DNA of 60,463 nt from the NCBI GenBank assembly GCA_963727835.1, contig CAVSIB010000023.1, positions 1 to 60,463 of the forward strand, read 5' to 3'. The translations under genes and the position numbers were made by a program. The DNA is from G026625185 sp963727835 (GTDB lineage: Bacteria > Desulfobacterota > WTBG01 > JAGOGO01). The notes under the pieces are model-generated. The model did no database searches and was not told where the DNA came from. It saw only the letters and a program-made list of their open reading frames with translations. Positions 1 through 9,155 of the stretch are shown here, piece after piece. Numbering within the stretch: position 1 is the first letter of the stretch; each line of letters begins with the position of its first letter.

Positions 1-1791
1 CGGGATGTTCACCGGGACATTCCTGATTGAGGCACTTCCAGTTCGGCATGTCGTCTTGCCGCCGGATCCCGCGCATCGTGATGACCGCTCGCTCGATCTG
101 ATAGGCTGGCTCACCGATTTCCAGCGTGAATTGTTCCTTTCGTAAAGCTGGTTCCGGTCGCATAGAGGAGCGCCTTAGTGAGATAGTCCCACATTTTTTC
201 TATGTCCTCTGGTCGGTCATGCCAGAATCCCAAGTGACCGAAGTTAAATTTCCTGATTCCCAGTGAGTCAGGCAGTTCAAAAAGATTTTCATAGAACTGT
301 ACTAACCTGGCTATACCCTCCAGGGTGATATAGCCTGATGCCCCCGGCTTCAGCGAATCCCGTAAGGTGTACCGCGATTGCCGGAATATTAACCCATTCT
401 GCCGTGGGTAAGCCGGACAGATGGTGGGAACCACAAGAAGGGCAAACTGCAGCATTGAGCCGATGGTAGATCGGGTTTCCACGCCGGTCGCGCACATGCC
501 CTTCTGATCGTAGACGTACTTCATCGCTTCCTCGCCCATCTCCTTGGCCAGCCAGTAAGGTCCTTCGCTGAGTTTCTTGCCGCAGCCTTCAATTTTACCG
601 ATCTTTTCGGCTAAGGCGATCATGCCATCTCCGTTTCCCCAACTCATATGCACGCCATCAGTAAATTTGTCGTCAATGAGGCCTTTTTCGGTCCATTCCA
701 TCAGGGTCGAAAACAGATTTCCGGTCTCGACGGTGTCCATTCCCAGGTCATTGCAGAGGGCATTGATTTTCAGAACGACAGGTGACCGGGGTTCAAGACA
801 TTTGTGACCTAACGCGCAGGTAGTTTAGTACTCCGGCCCACGCTTGAAGCAGCCGTAAACGGGATCTTCCACCCGGTAGGCACCATGGCAGTGCACCGGA
901 CAGGTGTAGCAGGCATCGTTTCGTTGCCATACTTTATCCCCGATGTATTCCACTAATTCCCCATCCTGCGGCCACAAACCACATTCATTCCAGTTCTTGA
1001 TCGGCACCATGCCGGTTTGCCCGATCAGCCGGGTAAGGCCTGGCGTTCCGTACTTGGACATTACCTGGTAGGTGAGGCTGTGGACCATGCCGAAATTTGG
1101 TACCATCAGATCTCTTTGACACTGCAGAGAAAGCTCGAAAAATTTATTAGGGTCAGCAAGTTTCACGCCCTTCATACCTTTAATCACGATCCCTTTGAGG
1201 TTCTTGGAGCCCATCACCGCACCGGCCACCTGTCGTCCCATACTGCTGGGTCCGATGGGTACGAAGCATGGCGAACCTCACCAGGTTTTCACCCGCAGGC
1301 CCGATCCAGGAAGAACTCAGAACCCAAGTGCCGCGTGTGCAGTGTGTGCATACATTCATCAATGCCTTTTCCCCACAAGTCTTTGGCGGAGCGGAATTCG
1401 ATCTTGTCATCTTCAATGTAAAGGTAGGTAGGCTCAGCAGCCTTTCCCTTTGACTACCAAGTTGTCCCAGCCCGCGAACTTAAGCTGAGGTCCTACGGCT
1501 CCTCCCACATTACTATCTCCCCATCCACTGTAAGGCAGCGGAGCGATAAAAGTGGATTGAAACCGACCCGAATTGGGCGGAGTTGGTACCACCCAAGGGG
1601 CCAGCGCCAAAGACGATCACATTCTCAGGGTCAAAAGGTTTGACTTTTGCCGTATCAGTCTCCCGAAAAAGAAGGATGTGGTTGAGGGCTCTGCCTCCCA
1701 AATACTTCTAAGGTCTGAGGTCGGTATCTTCAACCGTGAAGGTGCCTTTATTAAGATCAATTTTCGCCATTTTTCCACTATTGCCGTACAT
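1..1791 (-). pseudogene. aldehyde:ferredoxin oxidoreductase (AOR family), broken, 3' end outside window
   Basis: AOR-family enzymes are tungsten (tungstopterin) enzymes that oxidise aldehydes to acids with ferredoxin. Pieces of the family appear in order across three frames. The N-terminus (start ATG 1791, strong GGAGG upstream) carries KYLGGRALNH and PENVIVFGAGPLGGT. A GDSNVGGAVGPQLKFAG segment lies near 1470-1530, SWIGPAGENLVRF near 1270-1310, GAVMGSKNLKGI near 1200, a Cys-rich CYTCPVHCHG near 880-905, and the C-terminal domain runs to base 1. The reading frame is lost near 135, 1245, 1310, 1450 and 1530. There are also two in-frame stops, TAG at 1708-1710 between DLRP and KYLGG, and TAA at 828-830 after GPEY, where the family normally has Glu. 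One base separates it from the ferredoxin gene upstream, so the pair is an operon. Family identity is secure; whether it is a true pseudogene or poor sequence is open. Confidence 0.85.
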
Positions 1792-1792
1792 A

Positions 1793-2284
1793 TCACGCAC
1801 CTCCTTTCGCGATCGTGCTCAACATCTTGGAGATTTCCTTGATCGCCTCACGCTGTCTGGTCAAGCTGTACGCATCAGCAGGGACGTACTCAATCGCTCC
1901 GGTCGGGCAGAATTTCGCGCACGCCGGATCGCCAAGACACAGATCGCATTTGACTATTTTGTGGGTGAGTGGATCCACAGAGATCGCCCCAAAAGGACAG
2001 GCAATCATGCACATCCTACAGCCAATACACTTATCGGGATTTTTTATTTTTGCATTGGTTTCAGGGTCTACGTAAATGGCTTGTGTCGGGCAAATGTTCA
2101 TGCAGGCGGCGTTGCCGCATTGCATACACTGCATCGGCACATCAAGAATAGCATCATCAAAGGAGATAAGTCTTCTCCGGGAACTGGCTGGGTTACAAAC
2201 CCCTGTCTGGCTGAGGGAACATGCCATTTCGCAGGTTTTACATCCGGTACATTTACTTGGATTAAATAGTAGTAGCTTCTCCAT
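1793..2284 (-). CDS. four-cluster [4Fe-4S] polyferredoxin, AOR partner
   Basis: This 163-residue electron carrier is of the HycB/CooF/AorA-like 16-Cys type that usually accompanies AOR and passes its electrons onward. Four cysteine groups are visible: C12/C15/C18/C22, C53/C56/C61/C65, C86/C89/C92/C96 and C113/C116/C122/C126, enough for four [4Fe-4S] clusters. There is no signal peptide or membrane segment, so it is cytoplasmic. The start is fixed by AAGGAGG about 8 bases upstream of ATG 2284. Its stop lies one base before the AOR start codon, so the two are co-transcribed. The gene itself is intact, unlike AOR. Confidence 0.9.
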   Translation of the reverse strand: MEKLLLFNPSKCTGCKTCEMACSLSQTGVCNPASSRRRLISFDDAILDVPMQCMQCGNAACMNICPTQAIYVDPETNAKIKNPDKCIGCRMCMIACPFGAISVDPLTHKIVKCDLCLGDPACAKFCPTGAIEYVPADAYSLTRQREAIKEISKMLSTIAKGGA

Positions 2285-3083
2285 TCCTAGGGACCTCCTT
2301 GTAATAAAAAAAATCTTGAAATAAACATTCGCTAACTATTATTGCTCAGACGATTATCACCCCCTTTTAATTTTTCGAAATTTTACTTAATATTTTCCCA
2401 ATTGCTCCATACTTATAAGAAAACTCAGCTTTGCCTCCTGTATTAAGGGGGGCAAAGATAGGAAAGAAGCATTTTAGTAGGTTAGCGTCTATGTCGATTG
2501 AGAATTCGGAAACGTTTAATTGCCTGAGGAATACAATCAAAAAATCAATAAAGAAATAATTGCTGCCGAGCATAAAAAAGGAAAATTTCTCTAAAATTGT
2601 TTCATCAAGGCCCAGGGAAAGATTAATAATCATTTAAACAATTGATAAAAATTTTTAATACAAATAAAGTATTTTTTATAGAGTTATTTTTTTTACGATT
2701 TATCCCACTATGGTTTGATGTGGACGATATTAAATGATTTTTTTCAGCTATGGTTTGCTCATGCAGGGTAAGAAGCATTAAAAACCCCTACATATAGTTT
2801 ACATCAGAGACCGTGGTTTTAACAAATACAAATTATATGCCAAAAAAAATAAATTATCCGGAAGCTTAAAAACCTCACCATTTGGGTGAGGTTTTTAAGC
2901 CGAGGCTTTTATTTTTCTATCCTCCCCACCTTAATTGTCAATCGGGAAAATTCTGATTTTTTAAGAAAAATTTCTGAAAAACTGTTTCACAAAATTATTG
3001 GATGCAGAGCGATCGTCAAGCGCTTTGTAGAGAGCGCCATTAATAAATGAGGAAACTGAAAGATGATTTAAAAAAGCACGAGC
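2285..3083. other. A+T-rich intergenic stretch
   Basis: No convincing gene is seen. A minus-strand open frame of 88 codons at 2367-2633 has no ribosome-binding site and low-complexity Phe/Leu/Ile-rich content, and I do not call it. The only clear structure is the perfect inverted repeat at 2864-2900, listed separately. Confidence 0.6.
2864..2900. terminator. bidirectional intrinsic terminator (15-bp perfect stem)
   Basis: GCTTAAAAACCTCAC at 2864-2878 is the exact reverse complement of GTGAGGTTTTTAAGC at 2886-2900, with a 7-base loop. The G+C core is flanked by A5/T5 on both strands, so it can terminate in either direction. It lies between the pabC end (3084) and the ferredoxin gene, and would stop minus-strand transcription of the pab genes from entering the AOR locus. 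Confidence 0.75.
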
Positions 3084-3917
3084 CTAACCTTTCTGAAGGC
3101 AAAAACGTCGTATACGGAGCCATTCTTCCTGAATGACTTTTGGCTTTTCAGGGGAAAATTCTTTGTCTTCAATTCGTTTTACCGGGCAAATTTCGAGGAT
3201 AGCTGAGGTAATGAAAGCATCCTTCAACTTTTTTTAGTTCTTTCTGGGTCAAAGAGTCTTCGAGAAAGCTATAATTTTTGATAGACCCAAGAGCAAGGAG
3301 ATTTTGTCTCATAATTCCATTTAAAAGCGGAAGTTCTTTTGGAGGGGTAATAATTTTGTCCTTAATGATAAAAAAGAGGTTAGCGGTTGACGTTTCCAGG
3401 ACTTGCTTTTCCAATTAAGAATGATGACATCATCAAAACCATTTTTTTGGGCAATGGTTTTATGAGTAAGATTGGGGAGGTAGCTGATGGTCTTGTGCTG
3501 ATAGATAGACTCATTCCCGCGTAGCTCTGGCGAGATACATAAACTTACTGGCTAAGGGGCTGAGGAACCAAAGGAAAAGCTAAAACCAGCATGGTGGGAA
3601 GCTCTCGCCTTCATAATTATAGATCCGGTTTTTAAAGTCACATCCCCGGCTCACTATGATTTTTACCCGTGCGTTTTTTAGCTGGTTTTTTTTAAGAAGC
3701 CGGGTGATGATTGCGGGCAAACCCGGGTCAGAAAATTTAATCCCAAAAAATTGACAGGAGATCGGAGGCGAGCAATATGATGATCCAGAAACAGGGGAAC
3801 CGAATTTTCTACTTTGAGCGTGGTAAAGATACCATCTCCGAAAAGTAAACCTCGATCAAAGACTTTTACTAAGGATTTATTTTCCGCGTAATAATTACCA
3901 TTGAAAAATATTTTCAT
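3084..3917 (-). pseudogene. pabC: aminodeoxychorismate lyase (PLP fold type IV), frameshifted
   Basis: PabC removes pyruvate from 4-amino-4-deoxychorismate to give p-aminobenzoate for folate. The N-terminus reads MKIFFNGNYY, FDRGLLFGDGIFTTLKV and HHIARL, all typical of fold-type IV PLP enzymes. The C-terminal part (3169-3420) has VLETSTANLFFI, LLNGIMRQNLL and, in another frame, AFITSAILEICPV, ending at TAG 3084-3086. At least two or three frameshifts (about 3230, 3410 and 3560-3680) separate the pieces. The total span of 834 bases equals a normal PabC of about 278 residues, so little or nothing has been deleted. It overlaps the end of pabB by 4 bases (ATGA). BCAT is an alternative family member, but the pabA-pabB context favours PabC. 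Confidence 0.8.
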
Positions 3918-5291
3918 AATAATACCTTCATTATGCTCTGGGCTTTTTCAAGCGTCTCTTCATATTCTCTTTTCGGGATCGAGTCATAAACAACAGCTCC
4001 ACCAACATTGAAATAAAGGTGGTCGGTTTTAGCAATGATCGTGCGGATCACAATGCTCGAATCTAAACGATGATCATTGCCGATAAAAATCATACCCGTA
4101 TAAAGATTGCGAGCATACTTTTCCAATTCATCAATAATCTCCATGCTCCTTATCTTTGGGCAACCAGTGATTGATCCTCCAGGAAAACAGGCCCGGATAA
4201 GCGAAGCATAGCTCTCCTCTTTTCTTAGCCTGCCTTCCACAATGGAAATGAGGTGCCAAACATTAGAAAATCCCTCGATCCTTTTATGTTCCCGAACCCG
4301 CACACTCCCGTAGTCACAGACCTTGCCGAGGTCATTCCTTAATAAATCTACAATCATTGATAGCTCGGCATCTTCTTTTTCTGAACTGGCAAGCAGGAGA
4401 CGGTTTTTTTGGTCCTCTTCTTTTGTTTTTCCTCGGCACATAGTACCTTTGATGGGGCGGGTTTCTACCTGATCTCCGTCTGCTTTGAGAAATCTCTCCG
4501 GTGAATTAGAGAGGATAATAGTATCGCCAAAGTTCAGGAAAGCGGAAAAAGGAGCAGGGTTGATTTGAAAAAGATTGAAAAAAATGCCGTACGGATCACC
4601 GTGGTATTGTGCCTCGAACCGATGGGAGAGGTTAACCTCATATACATCCCCCTTCTTGATATAATCAATTATTTTTTTAATTAAACTTACATATTCTTCC
4701 TCACGGCAACAGGATTTTGGTGATTCAACGGCATAATTACCGAATGCCCCTCTTCTTTTTTTGAACACTGCTTGAATATCCTTAGGATCATTAAATCCGT
4801 CTCCGATATCCACTTGAACCAGGAAGATGGTTTTTTGTTGATAGTCAAAGATGAGCATGTCTTGATAATAAGCCATTTCCATCATAGGCATATTCAAATC
4901 ATCAATGGTGGTTTTGGGTAGGTTTTCAATGAAGTGGGCAGCATCATAGGAAAGGTAACCAATCGCCCCCCATAATGAGAGGGGAAAGGGGTAAGTTTTC
5001 AAGGGGTAAAAATTGAGAGCTTCCCCAAGGAGGTGAAAAGGATCAACAGCAAGGCTTCCGTCCCTGTTATGAAAGTTCACGGTAGCCTTAGTTCCATTGT
5101 GTTTGACTTTAAGAAAAGGGTTGATGCCGATATAGGCATATTGAGCATTATCACGGTTTCCCTTCCCACAAAGGAGGGCAGAGTAGGTCTTTCGCCTCCA
5201 CCTGGGGAAATATCAATTCTGGATCAATAAAGTGATCGAGCGTTTTTTGGCGAAAAGATTTTATGGAGGGGAAGATTTTAGAAAGGTTCAT
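3914..5291 (-). CDS. pabB: aminodeoxychorismate synthase component I, one frameshift near 5165
   Basis: PabB uses chorismate and ammonia from PabA to make aminodeoxychorismate. The chorismate-binding domain fills the C-terminal two thirds and shows RPIKGTMCRG, ELSMIVDLLRNDLG, FPGGSITGCPKIRSMEII and YTGMIFIG, the usual PabB/TrpE active-site blocks. The longest open frame starts only at 5080, but the frame from ATG 5291 encodes a fitting N-terminus (MNLSKIFPSIKSF...) up to about 5165. There one extra A in GGGAAACCG breaks the frame; removing it gives a continuous protein of about 457 residues. ATG 5291 overlaps the pabA stop as ATGA, which supports this start. KGT...CRG favours PabB over TrpE. 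I read the frameshift as a likely sequence error. Confidence 0.85.
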
Positions 5292-5866
5292 GCTGTTAAA
5301 AAAGTTAAAAAATTTTTAATTATTGTTCTCCCTCCCTCGGTCAAAAAAGACTCAGGATGGAACTGCACCCCGAAAACCGGATATTTTTTATGGTGAATGG
5401 CCATGGGGATATTCCCCTGCTCGGTAAAGGCGTCAATCTCTAAACACGAGGGGATCTTATCAATTATGAGGGAGTGGTACCGGGCTACTTTTAAGGGGTT
5501 GTGAAGATGAAGAAAGAGATTTTTATTATTATGGTAAATAAGACTGGTTTTCCCATGGACCGGTAGATCTGCTTCCCGAGTTTCTCCGCCAAAAACTTCA
5601 TTTATACATTGCATCCCGAGACACACCCCCAAAATGGGCACTTTGTCGCTGAACATTCTTATTATATGTTTAGAAAGCCCGGCATCTTGAGGCGCTTTTG
5701 GACCAGGTGAGATTACAATGCCATCGGGAGCAAAATCGTTGATAGAGTTTAAGTTCAATTGGTCATTCCGATTAACCTTCATTTCTACCGAGGCATTGCT
5801 CATGATGAGTTGCACCAAATTATACGTGAAAGAATCGTAGTTATCTACCATTAATATCCGGATCAT
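5288..5866 (-). CDS. pabA: aminodeoxychorismate/anthranilate synthase glutamine amidotransferase
   Basis: This class I glutamine amidotransferase of 192 residues hydrolyses glutamine and channels ammonia to PabB. It begins MIRILMVDNYDSFTYNLVQ and has the oxyanion block ISPGPKAP, the nucleophile block GVCLGMQCI (Cys) and the His/Glu block GVQFHPESFLTEGG, all intact and at family-typical spacing. It starts the pabA-pabB-pabC run, with ATGA overlaps between genes. PabA and TrpG cannot be separated by sequence alone; the pabC-like neighbour supports folate synthesis, though the protein may serve both pathways. Confidence 0.9.
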   Translation of the reverse strand: MIRILMVDNYDSFTYNLVQLIMSNASVEMKVNRNDQLNLNSINDFAPDGIVISPGPKAPQDAGLSKHIIRMFSDKVPILGVCLGMQCINEVFGGETREADLPVHGKTSLIYHNNKNLFLHLHNPLKVARYHSLIIDKIPSCLEIDAFTEQGNIPMAIHHKKYPVFGVQFHPESFLTEGGRTIIKNFLTFLTA

Positions 5867-5985
5867 GAGCTACCTGAAAACAAATTATTTTATACTTTTG
5901 ATTATTGGTTGGCTACTCGGGCACATCTAACTAAGAAAATATATAAGATTTTTTCAGAGATTAAAATGTTTTTTTGAGTAATTTC

Positions 5986-6016
5986 TTGACAGTGGTTTAT
6001 GAGTTATATATATAAT
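5986..6016 (+). promoter_or_regulatory. sigma70-type promoter for the PC4-like gene
   Basis: TTGACA at 5986-5991 is followed by TATATA at 6009-6014 (17-base spacer), overlapping TATAAT at 6011-6016 (19-base spacer). It lies about 95 bases upstream of ATG 6111, in the divergent gap between pabA and this gene. Confidence 0.65.
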
Positions 6017-6110
6017 CCGAACCAATTATCTTATCGATGCGAAGAATCGAAAAATATAAAAGATCACAATTGGTTAAAATTTATGAAGATTAAATAGGGG
6101 GCTGCAAGAA

Positions 6111-6341
6111 ATGAGTGAAGTAATTGCCAGCTTTGAAAAAAATTCGTTTGAAGAAGTTAGAATTTCTCTAACAAACTTTAAAGGGAAAGACCTTATTGAT
6201 CTGAGAGTTTATTACCGTCCTGATGATGGAGAGGAAATGCGCCCCACAAAGAAGGGAATAACTATTTCCCTTGAGAAATTTTCTGAATTAAAGAATGCAA
6301 TCCTTGCCCTTGAAAAAGCTCTTCCCAAAAAAGAAAAGTGA
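6111..6341 (+). CDS. PC4/p15-family transcriptional coactivator-like protein
   Basis: This 76-residue protein matches the single-stranded-DNA-binding PC4 (PF02229) fold: EVRISLTNFKGKDLIDLRVYY gives the first strands, then DDGEEMRPTKKGITISLEKFSELKNAI gives the basic loop, last strand and helix. Bacterial PC4-like proteins are small, bind single-stranded DNA as dimers and are usually of unknown specific role. A GGGGG ribosome-binding site lies about 10 bases upstream. It is a single-gene unit facing away from pabA and towards purE. Confidence 0.8.
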   Translation: MSEVIASFEKNSFEEVRISLTNFKGKDLIDLRVYYRPDDGEEMRPTKKGITISLEKFSELKNAILALEKALPKKEK

Positions 6342-6411
6342 TTAAAATCAAAACCTCGATGTTTTTCAAACACCTCAGCCACAAAGGACATTATGGGCAA
6401 GTAACAATCGT

Positions 6412-6915
6412 TTATTCATATTCTTTTTCAATCTTTTTTGACTTTTCCTCTAATTCCGCCAGCAGTCTTTTTCGATAATCTTCAATTTCTTTTTTTATTT
6501 CTGAGTACTTGTTTGCCAAAATCTGAGCGGCAAAAAGAGCGGCGTTTTTTGCCCCTGATTTACCGATCGCCATAGTGGCCACGGGAACCCCCGGTGGCAT
6601 CTGAACCGTGGAAAGTAAAGCGTCAAGGCCGTTTAAGGATGAAGAATCTATCGGAACACCAATAATGGGCAGACAGGTATTGCTTGCGATTACTCCCGCA
6701 AGATGGGCAGCATGACCAGCTCCAGCGATGATCACCTCTATCCCCTGATCCGAAGCATTGCGGGCGTATCGAGATGTTCGTTCAGGGGAACGATGGGCGG
6801 AGGTTACCATGACCTCAAAACCAATTTTTAATTCCTTGAGCATCTTAATCGCTTCTTCCATGACCGGCATATCAGAAGCGCTTCCCATTACGATACTGAC
6901 TAATTTTTTTTCCAT
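6412..6915 (-). CDS. purE: N5-carboxyaminoimidazole ribonucleotide mutase (PurE)
   Basis: PurE catalyses the carboxylation step giving CAIR in purine synthesis. The 167-residue protein has the PurE signature GSASDMPVM at the N-terminus, SAHRSPERT, the substrate loop AGAGHAAHLAGVIAS and PIIGVPIDSSSLNGLDALLSTVQMPPGVPVATMAIG, all intact. The last 25 residues are a charged Lys/Glu tail. It lies near purD and purH on the same strand. No purK is seen in the window, so whether it is a class I (N5-CAIR) or class II (AIR carboxylase) enzyme is not settled. Confidence 0.95.
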   Translation of the reverse strand: MEKKLVSIVMGSASDMPVMEEAIKMLKELKIGFEVMVTSAHRSPERTSRYARNASDQGIEVIIAGAGHAAHLAGVIASNTCLPIIGVPIDSSSLNGLDALLSTVQMPPGVPVATMAIGKSGAKNAALFAAQILANKYSEIKKEIEDYRKRLLAELEEKSKKIEKEYE

Positions 6916-6957
6916 GGCACCTCAACTATTGTGATAATTGTTAAAAGAAAAACTTAT

Positions 6958-7743
6958 CTATTCTTCGGGCTCCAGTTTTTTCTGGATTAGTTCATGCTCT
7001 TTTTTAATTTCTTTATTTTGGGGGCTTAGGCTTAACGCTTTCGTGAACGCCCCTAAGGCCTCGTGATACCAACCCCCTTCTCGATAATTTTTCCCCACCT
7101 TAAGGTAAGCATCAATTAAGCCTCGGTCATAGATGCTTTCAAAAAAAGATTTAAGTGATCCTTCACCATAAACACGATCAAACTGGTCTTCCGCTTCTAC
7201 TAAAAAACGGATGAGCAACCCATCATTTTTGTTTTGAATGATGATTGTTTGGAGTTGATCCATCGCTTTAGTAAAAAGGTACCGGAGACTATCTATTTCT
7301 TGAGCGATACTCTCTTGTGCTCTTTTTATTATCGTTTTATATTCCTCGCACAACTCCGCCAGATTTACAGCGGCAGGAATCTTTTTGCTTTCGGTAAAGA
7401 CATTTCCCCACTTTCGATAAACTTCCATAATATAAACGTCTTCTTTTAACTTCATCCCTTCATGGAAAATTGAACCGAGGGTCCAGTCGAATATATTTTC
7501 GTAGAAACGTTGTTTGGAAATATTTTTGCGAAAAAGAACATGGGAGCTGTCTTTCAAATTCCACAGAGACCCTTTATTGTTTTCGGTTCCAATCCAGAGT
7601 TCTAAAGCTTTGAAAGCGAAGTGGCCAGACTTTTTGTAACGATCATAAAGGTCATTAAAAAATAGTCTGGCCAAAAGCATCTGCTGGATGAGATCCTTGA
7701 GTAAAACCGATTTTCGCTCTTCAATCCACTTTTTTTCTTTCAT
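6958..7743 (-). CDS. uncharacterised cytoplasmic protein with C-terminal TPR-like repeat
   Basis: I do not recognise this 261-residue protein. It is rich in aromatic and charged helices, lacks a signal peptide or membrane segment, and ends with one clear TPR-like unit (YHEALGAFTKALSLSPQNKEIKKEHE). It sits between purD and purE on the same strand, with gaps of about 40 and 60 bases, and is probably co-transcribed with the purine genes. Nothing in it suggests an enzyme of the pathway. Confidence 0.6.
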   Translation of the reverse strand: MKEKKWIEERKSVLLKDLIQQMLLARLFFNDLYDRYKKSGHFAFKALELWIGTENNKGSLWNLKDSSHVLFRKNISKQRFYENIFDWTLGSIFHEGMKLKEDVYIMEVYRKWGNVFTESKKIPAAVNLAELCEEYKTIIKRAQESIAQEIDSLRYLFTKAMDQLQTIIIQNKNDGLLIRFLVEAEDQFDRVYGEGSLKSFFESIYDRGLIDAYLKVGKNYREGGWYHEALGAFTKALSLSPQNKEIKKEHELIQKKLEPEE

Positions 7744-7806
7744 GGTTATAACCGTTTTTTAGTTTACCAGCGTCTCAAATGAAAAAATATTTTACATACA
7801 TGAGGA

Positions 7807-9084
7807 TCATTTCCTTTTAAGCGCCTTGTCACCAATGTCTTTCCGATGATAGGCACCTTCCCAAGCGATCGTTGATACTGCTTTATATGCTTGGTTAATA
7901 GCTTCTTGGATGGTGTCTCCAAGAGCAGTGACTCCCAGTACCCTCCCTCCGTTTGTTACTATGTTTCCGTTTTCCCAGGCAGTGCCTGCATGAAAAACAA
8001 AAGCCTCTTTTACCTGTTCGGCTGCCTCCAGCCCGGAAATTGTTTTTCCCTTTTCGTATGTTCCGGGGTAACCGGATGATGCCATGACAACGCAGACGGC
8101 TGGTCTCGCATCCCATTCGATTTTAATTTCCTGCAGGGTACCCGCAATCGTGGCTTCCAAAACAGGAAGGAGATCGCTTTTCATTCTTACCAGCAGGGGT
8201 TGTGTCTCAGGATCCCCAAACCGGGTATTAAATTCAAGCACCCATGGTTCCCCTTTATCAATCATCAGACCTGCATAAAGAATTCCCCTGTATTTCCTGC
8301 CTTCCGCAGCCATCCCCTTAATAGTTGGGATCATTATTTTTTTCATAACTTTTTCGCTTATCTCTGGTGTTACCACGGGAGCAGGAGAGTAGGCCCCCAT
8401 CCCTCCCGTATTGGGGCCTTGATCGCCATCATAGATTGCTTTGTGGTCCTGGGAGGAGGGCATGGGAACAACGGTTTCCCCATCCGTAAAAACCAGAAAA
8501 GAAGCTTCTTCACCGCGGAGCAATTTTTCAATAACCACTTTATTGCCCGCAGCTCCAAAATCCTTTTTGATCATTATTGAATCGATTGCATCGAGCGCTT
8601 CTTTTTCAGTCATCGCCAGGATTACTCCCTTACCTGCCGCCAGACCATCAGCTTTAACCACTAAAGGAGTGCCTCGCTCCTTGACATGCTTCTTTGCTTG
8701 TTCCGGGGACAAGAAGGTCGCATGGTCAGCAGTAGGAATATTATATTTTTTCATAAATTCCTTGGCAAAGGCTTTACTGCCCTCTAATTCCGCTGCTTGA
8801 GCGCTGGGACCACAAATAGTGAGGCCACGTTTTTGGAAGAAGTCAACGATTCCCATAGTAAGTGGCCCTTCCGGCCCAACGACCGTAAGATCAATCGACT
8901 CTTTTTCAGCAAAATTAGCCAAACCGGGCATGTCCTCCGCATGTATAGAAATACACTGGGCCTGATGGGAAATTCCGGCATTTCCCGGAGCACAGAAAAT
9001 CTTACTTATTTCGGGACTGGAAGAGAGTTTCCAGACGATCGTATGTTCTCGTCCCCCGCTTCCAATAACAAGTACTTTTTTCAT
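7807..9084 (-). CDS. purD: phosphoribosylamine--glycine ligase (GAR synthetase)
   Basis: PurD is the ATP-grasp ligase joining phosphoribosylamine and glycine. It begins MKKVLVIGSGGREHTIVWKL and has GPEGPLTMGIVDFF, the ATP-grasp block PLVVKADGLAAGKGVILA, QDHKAIYDGDQGPNTGGMGAYSPAP, and EFNTRFGDPETQPLL (metal ligands). I choose ATG 9084 because GGGGG lies just upstream and homologues begin there. A GTG at 9105 would add seven residues. The length of about 425 residues is normal. It follows the purH fragment by about 70 bases. Confidence 0.95.
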   Translation of the reverse strand: MKKVLVIGSGGREHTIVWKLSSSPEISKIFCAPGNAGISHQAQCISIHAEDMPGLANFAEKESIDLTVVGPEGPLTMGIVDFFQKRGLTICGPSAQAAELEGSKAFAKEFMKKYNIPTADHATFLSPEQAKKHVKERGTPLVVKADGLAAGKGVILAMTEKEALDAIDSIMIKKDFGAAGNKVVIEKLLRGEEASFLVFTDGETVVPMPSSQDHKAIYDGDQGPNTGGMGAYSPAPVVTPEISEKVMKKIMIPTIKGMAAEGRKYRGILYAGLMIDKGEPWVLEFNTRFGDPETQPLLVRMKSDLLPVLEATIAGTLQEIKIEWDARPAVCVVMASSGYPGTYEKGKTISGLEAAEQVKEAFVFHAGTAWENGNIVTNGGRVLGVTALGDTIQEAINQAYKAVSTIAWEGAYHRKDIGDKALKRK

Positions 9085-9155
9085 TTTTCCCCCAAAGCTC
9101 TTCACCTGTTTTTAAATATCACCCCAGTTACTTACTTTAGCAATGAGGTAGCCGT

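Noticed and set aside
1700..1715. TAG in the AOR gene as a pyrrolysine or other recoded codon
   Set aside because: The same gene has a TAA stop and many frameshifts, and the position is in a variable part of the family, so decay or error is simpler.
1736..2324. Several plus-strand open frames opposite the ferredoxin and AOR genes
   Set aside because: They are the antisense of strongly conserved Cys-rich coding sequence and have no start signals.
2367..2633. 88-codon minus-strand open frame in the A+T-rich gap after the ferredoxin gene
   Set aside because: It has no ribosome-binding site, low-complexity hydrophobic composition and no family resemblance.
8200..8800. Plus-strand open frames of up to 126 codons opposite purD
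   Set aside because: They are shadow frames of an intact, highly conserved purD.
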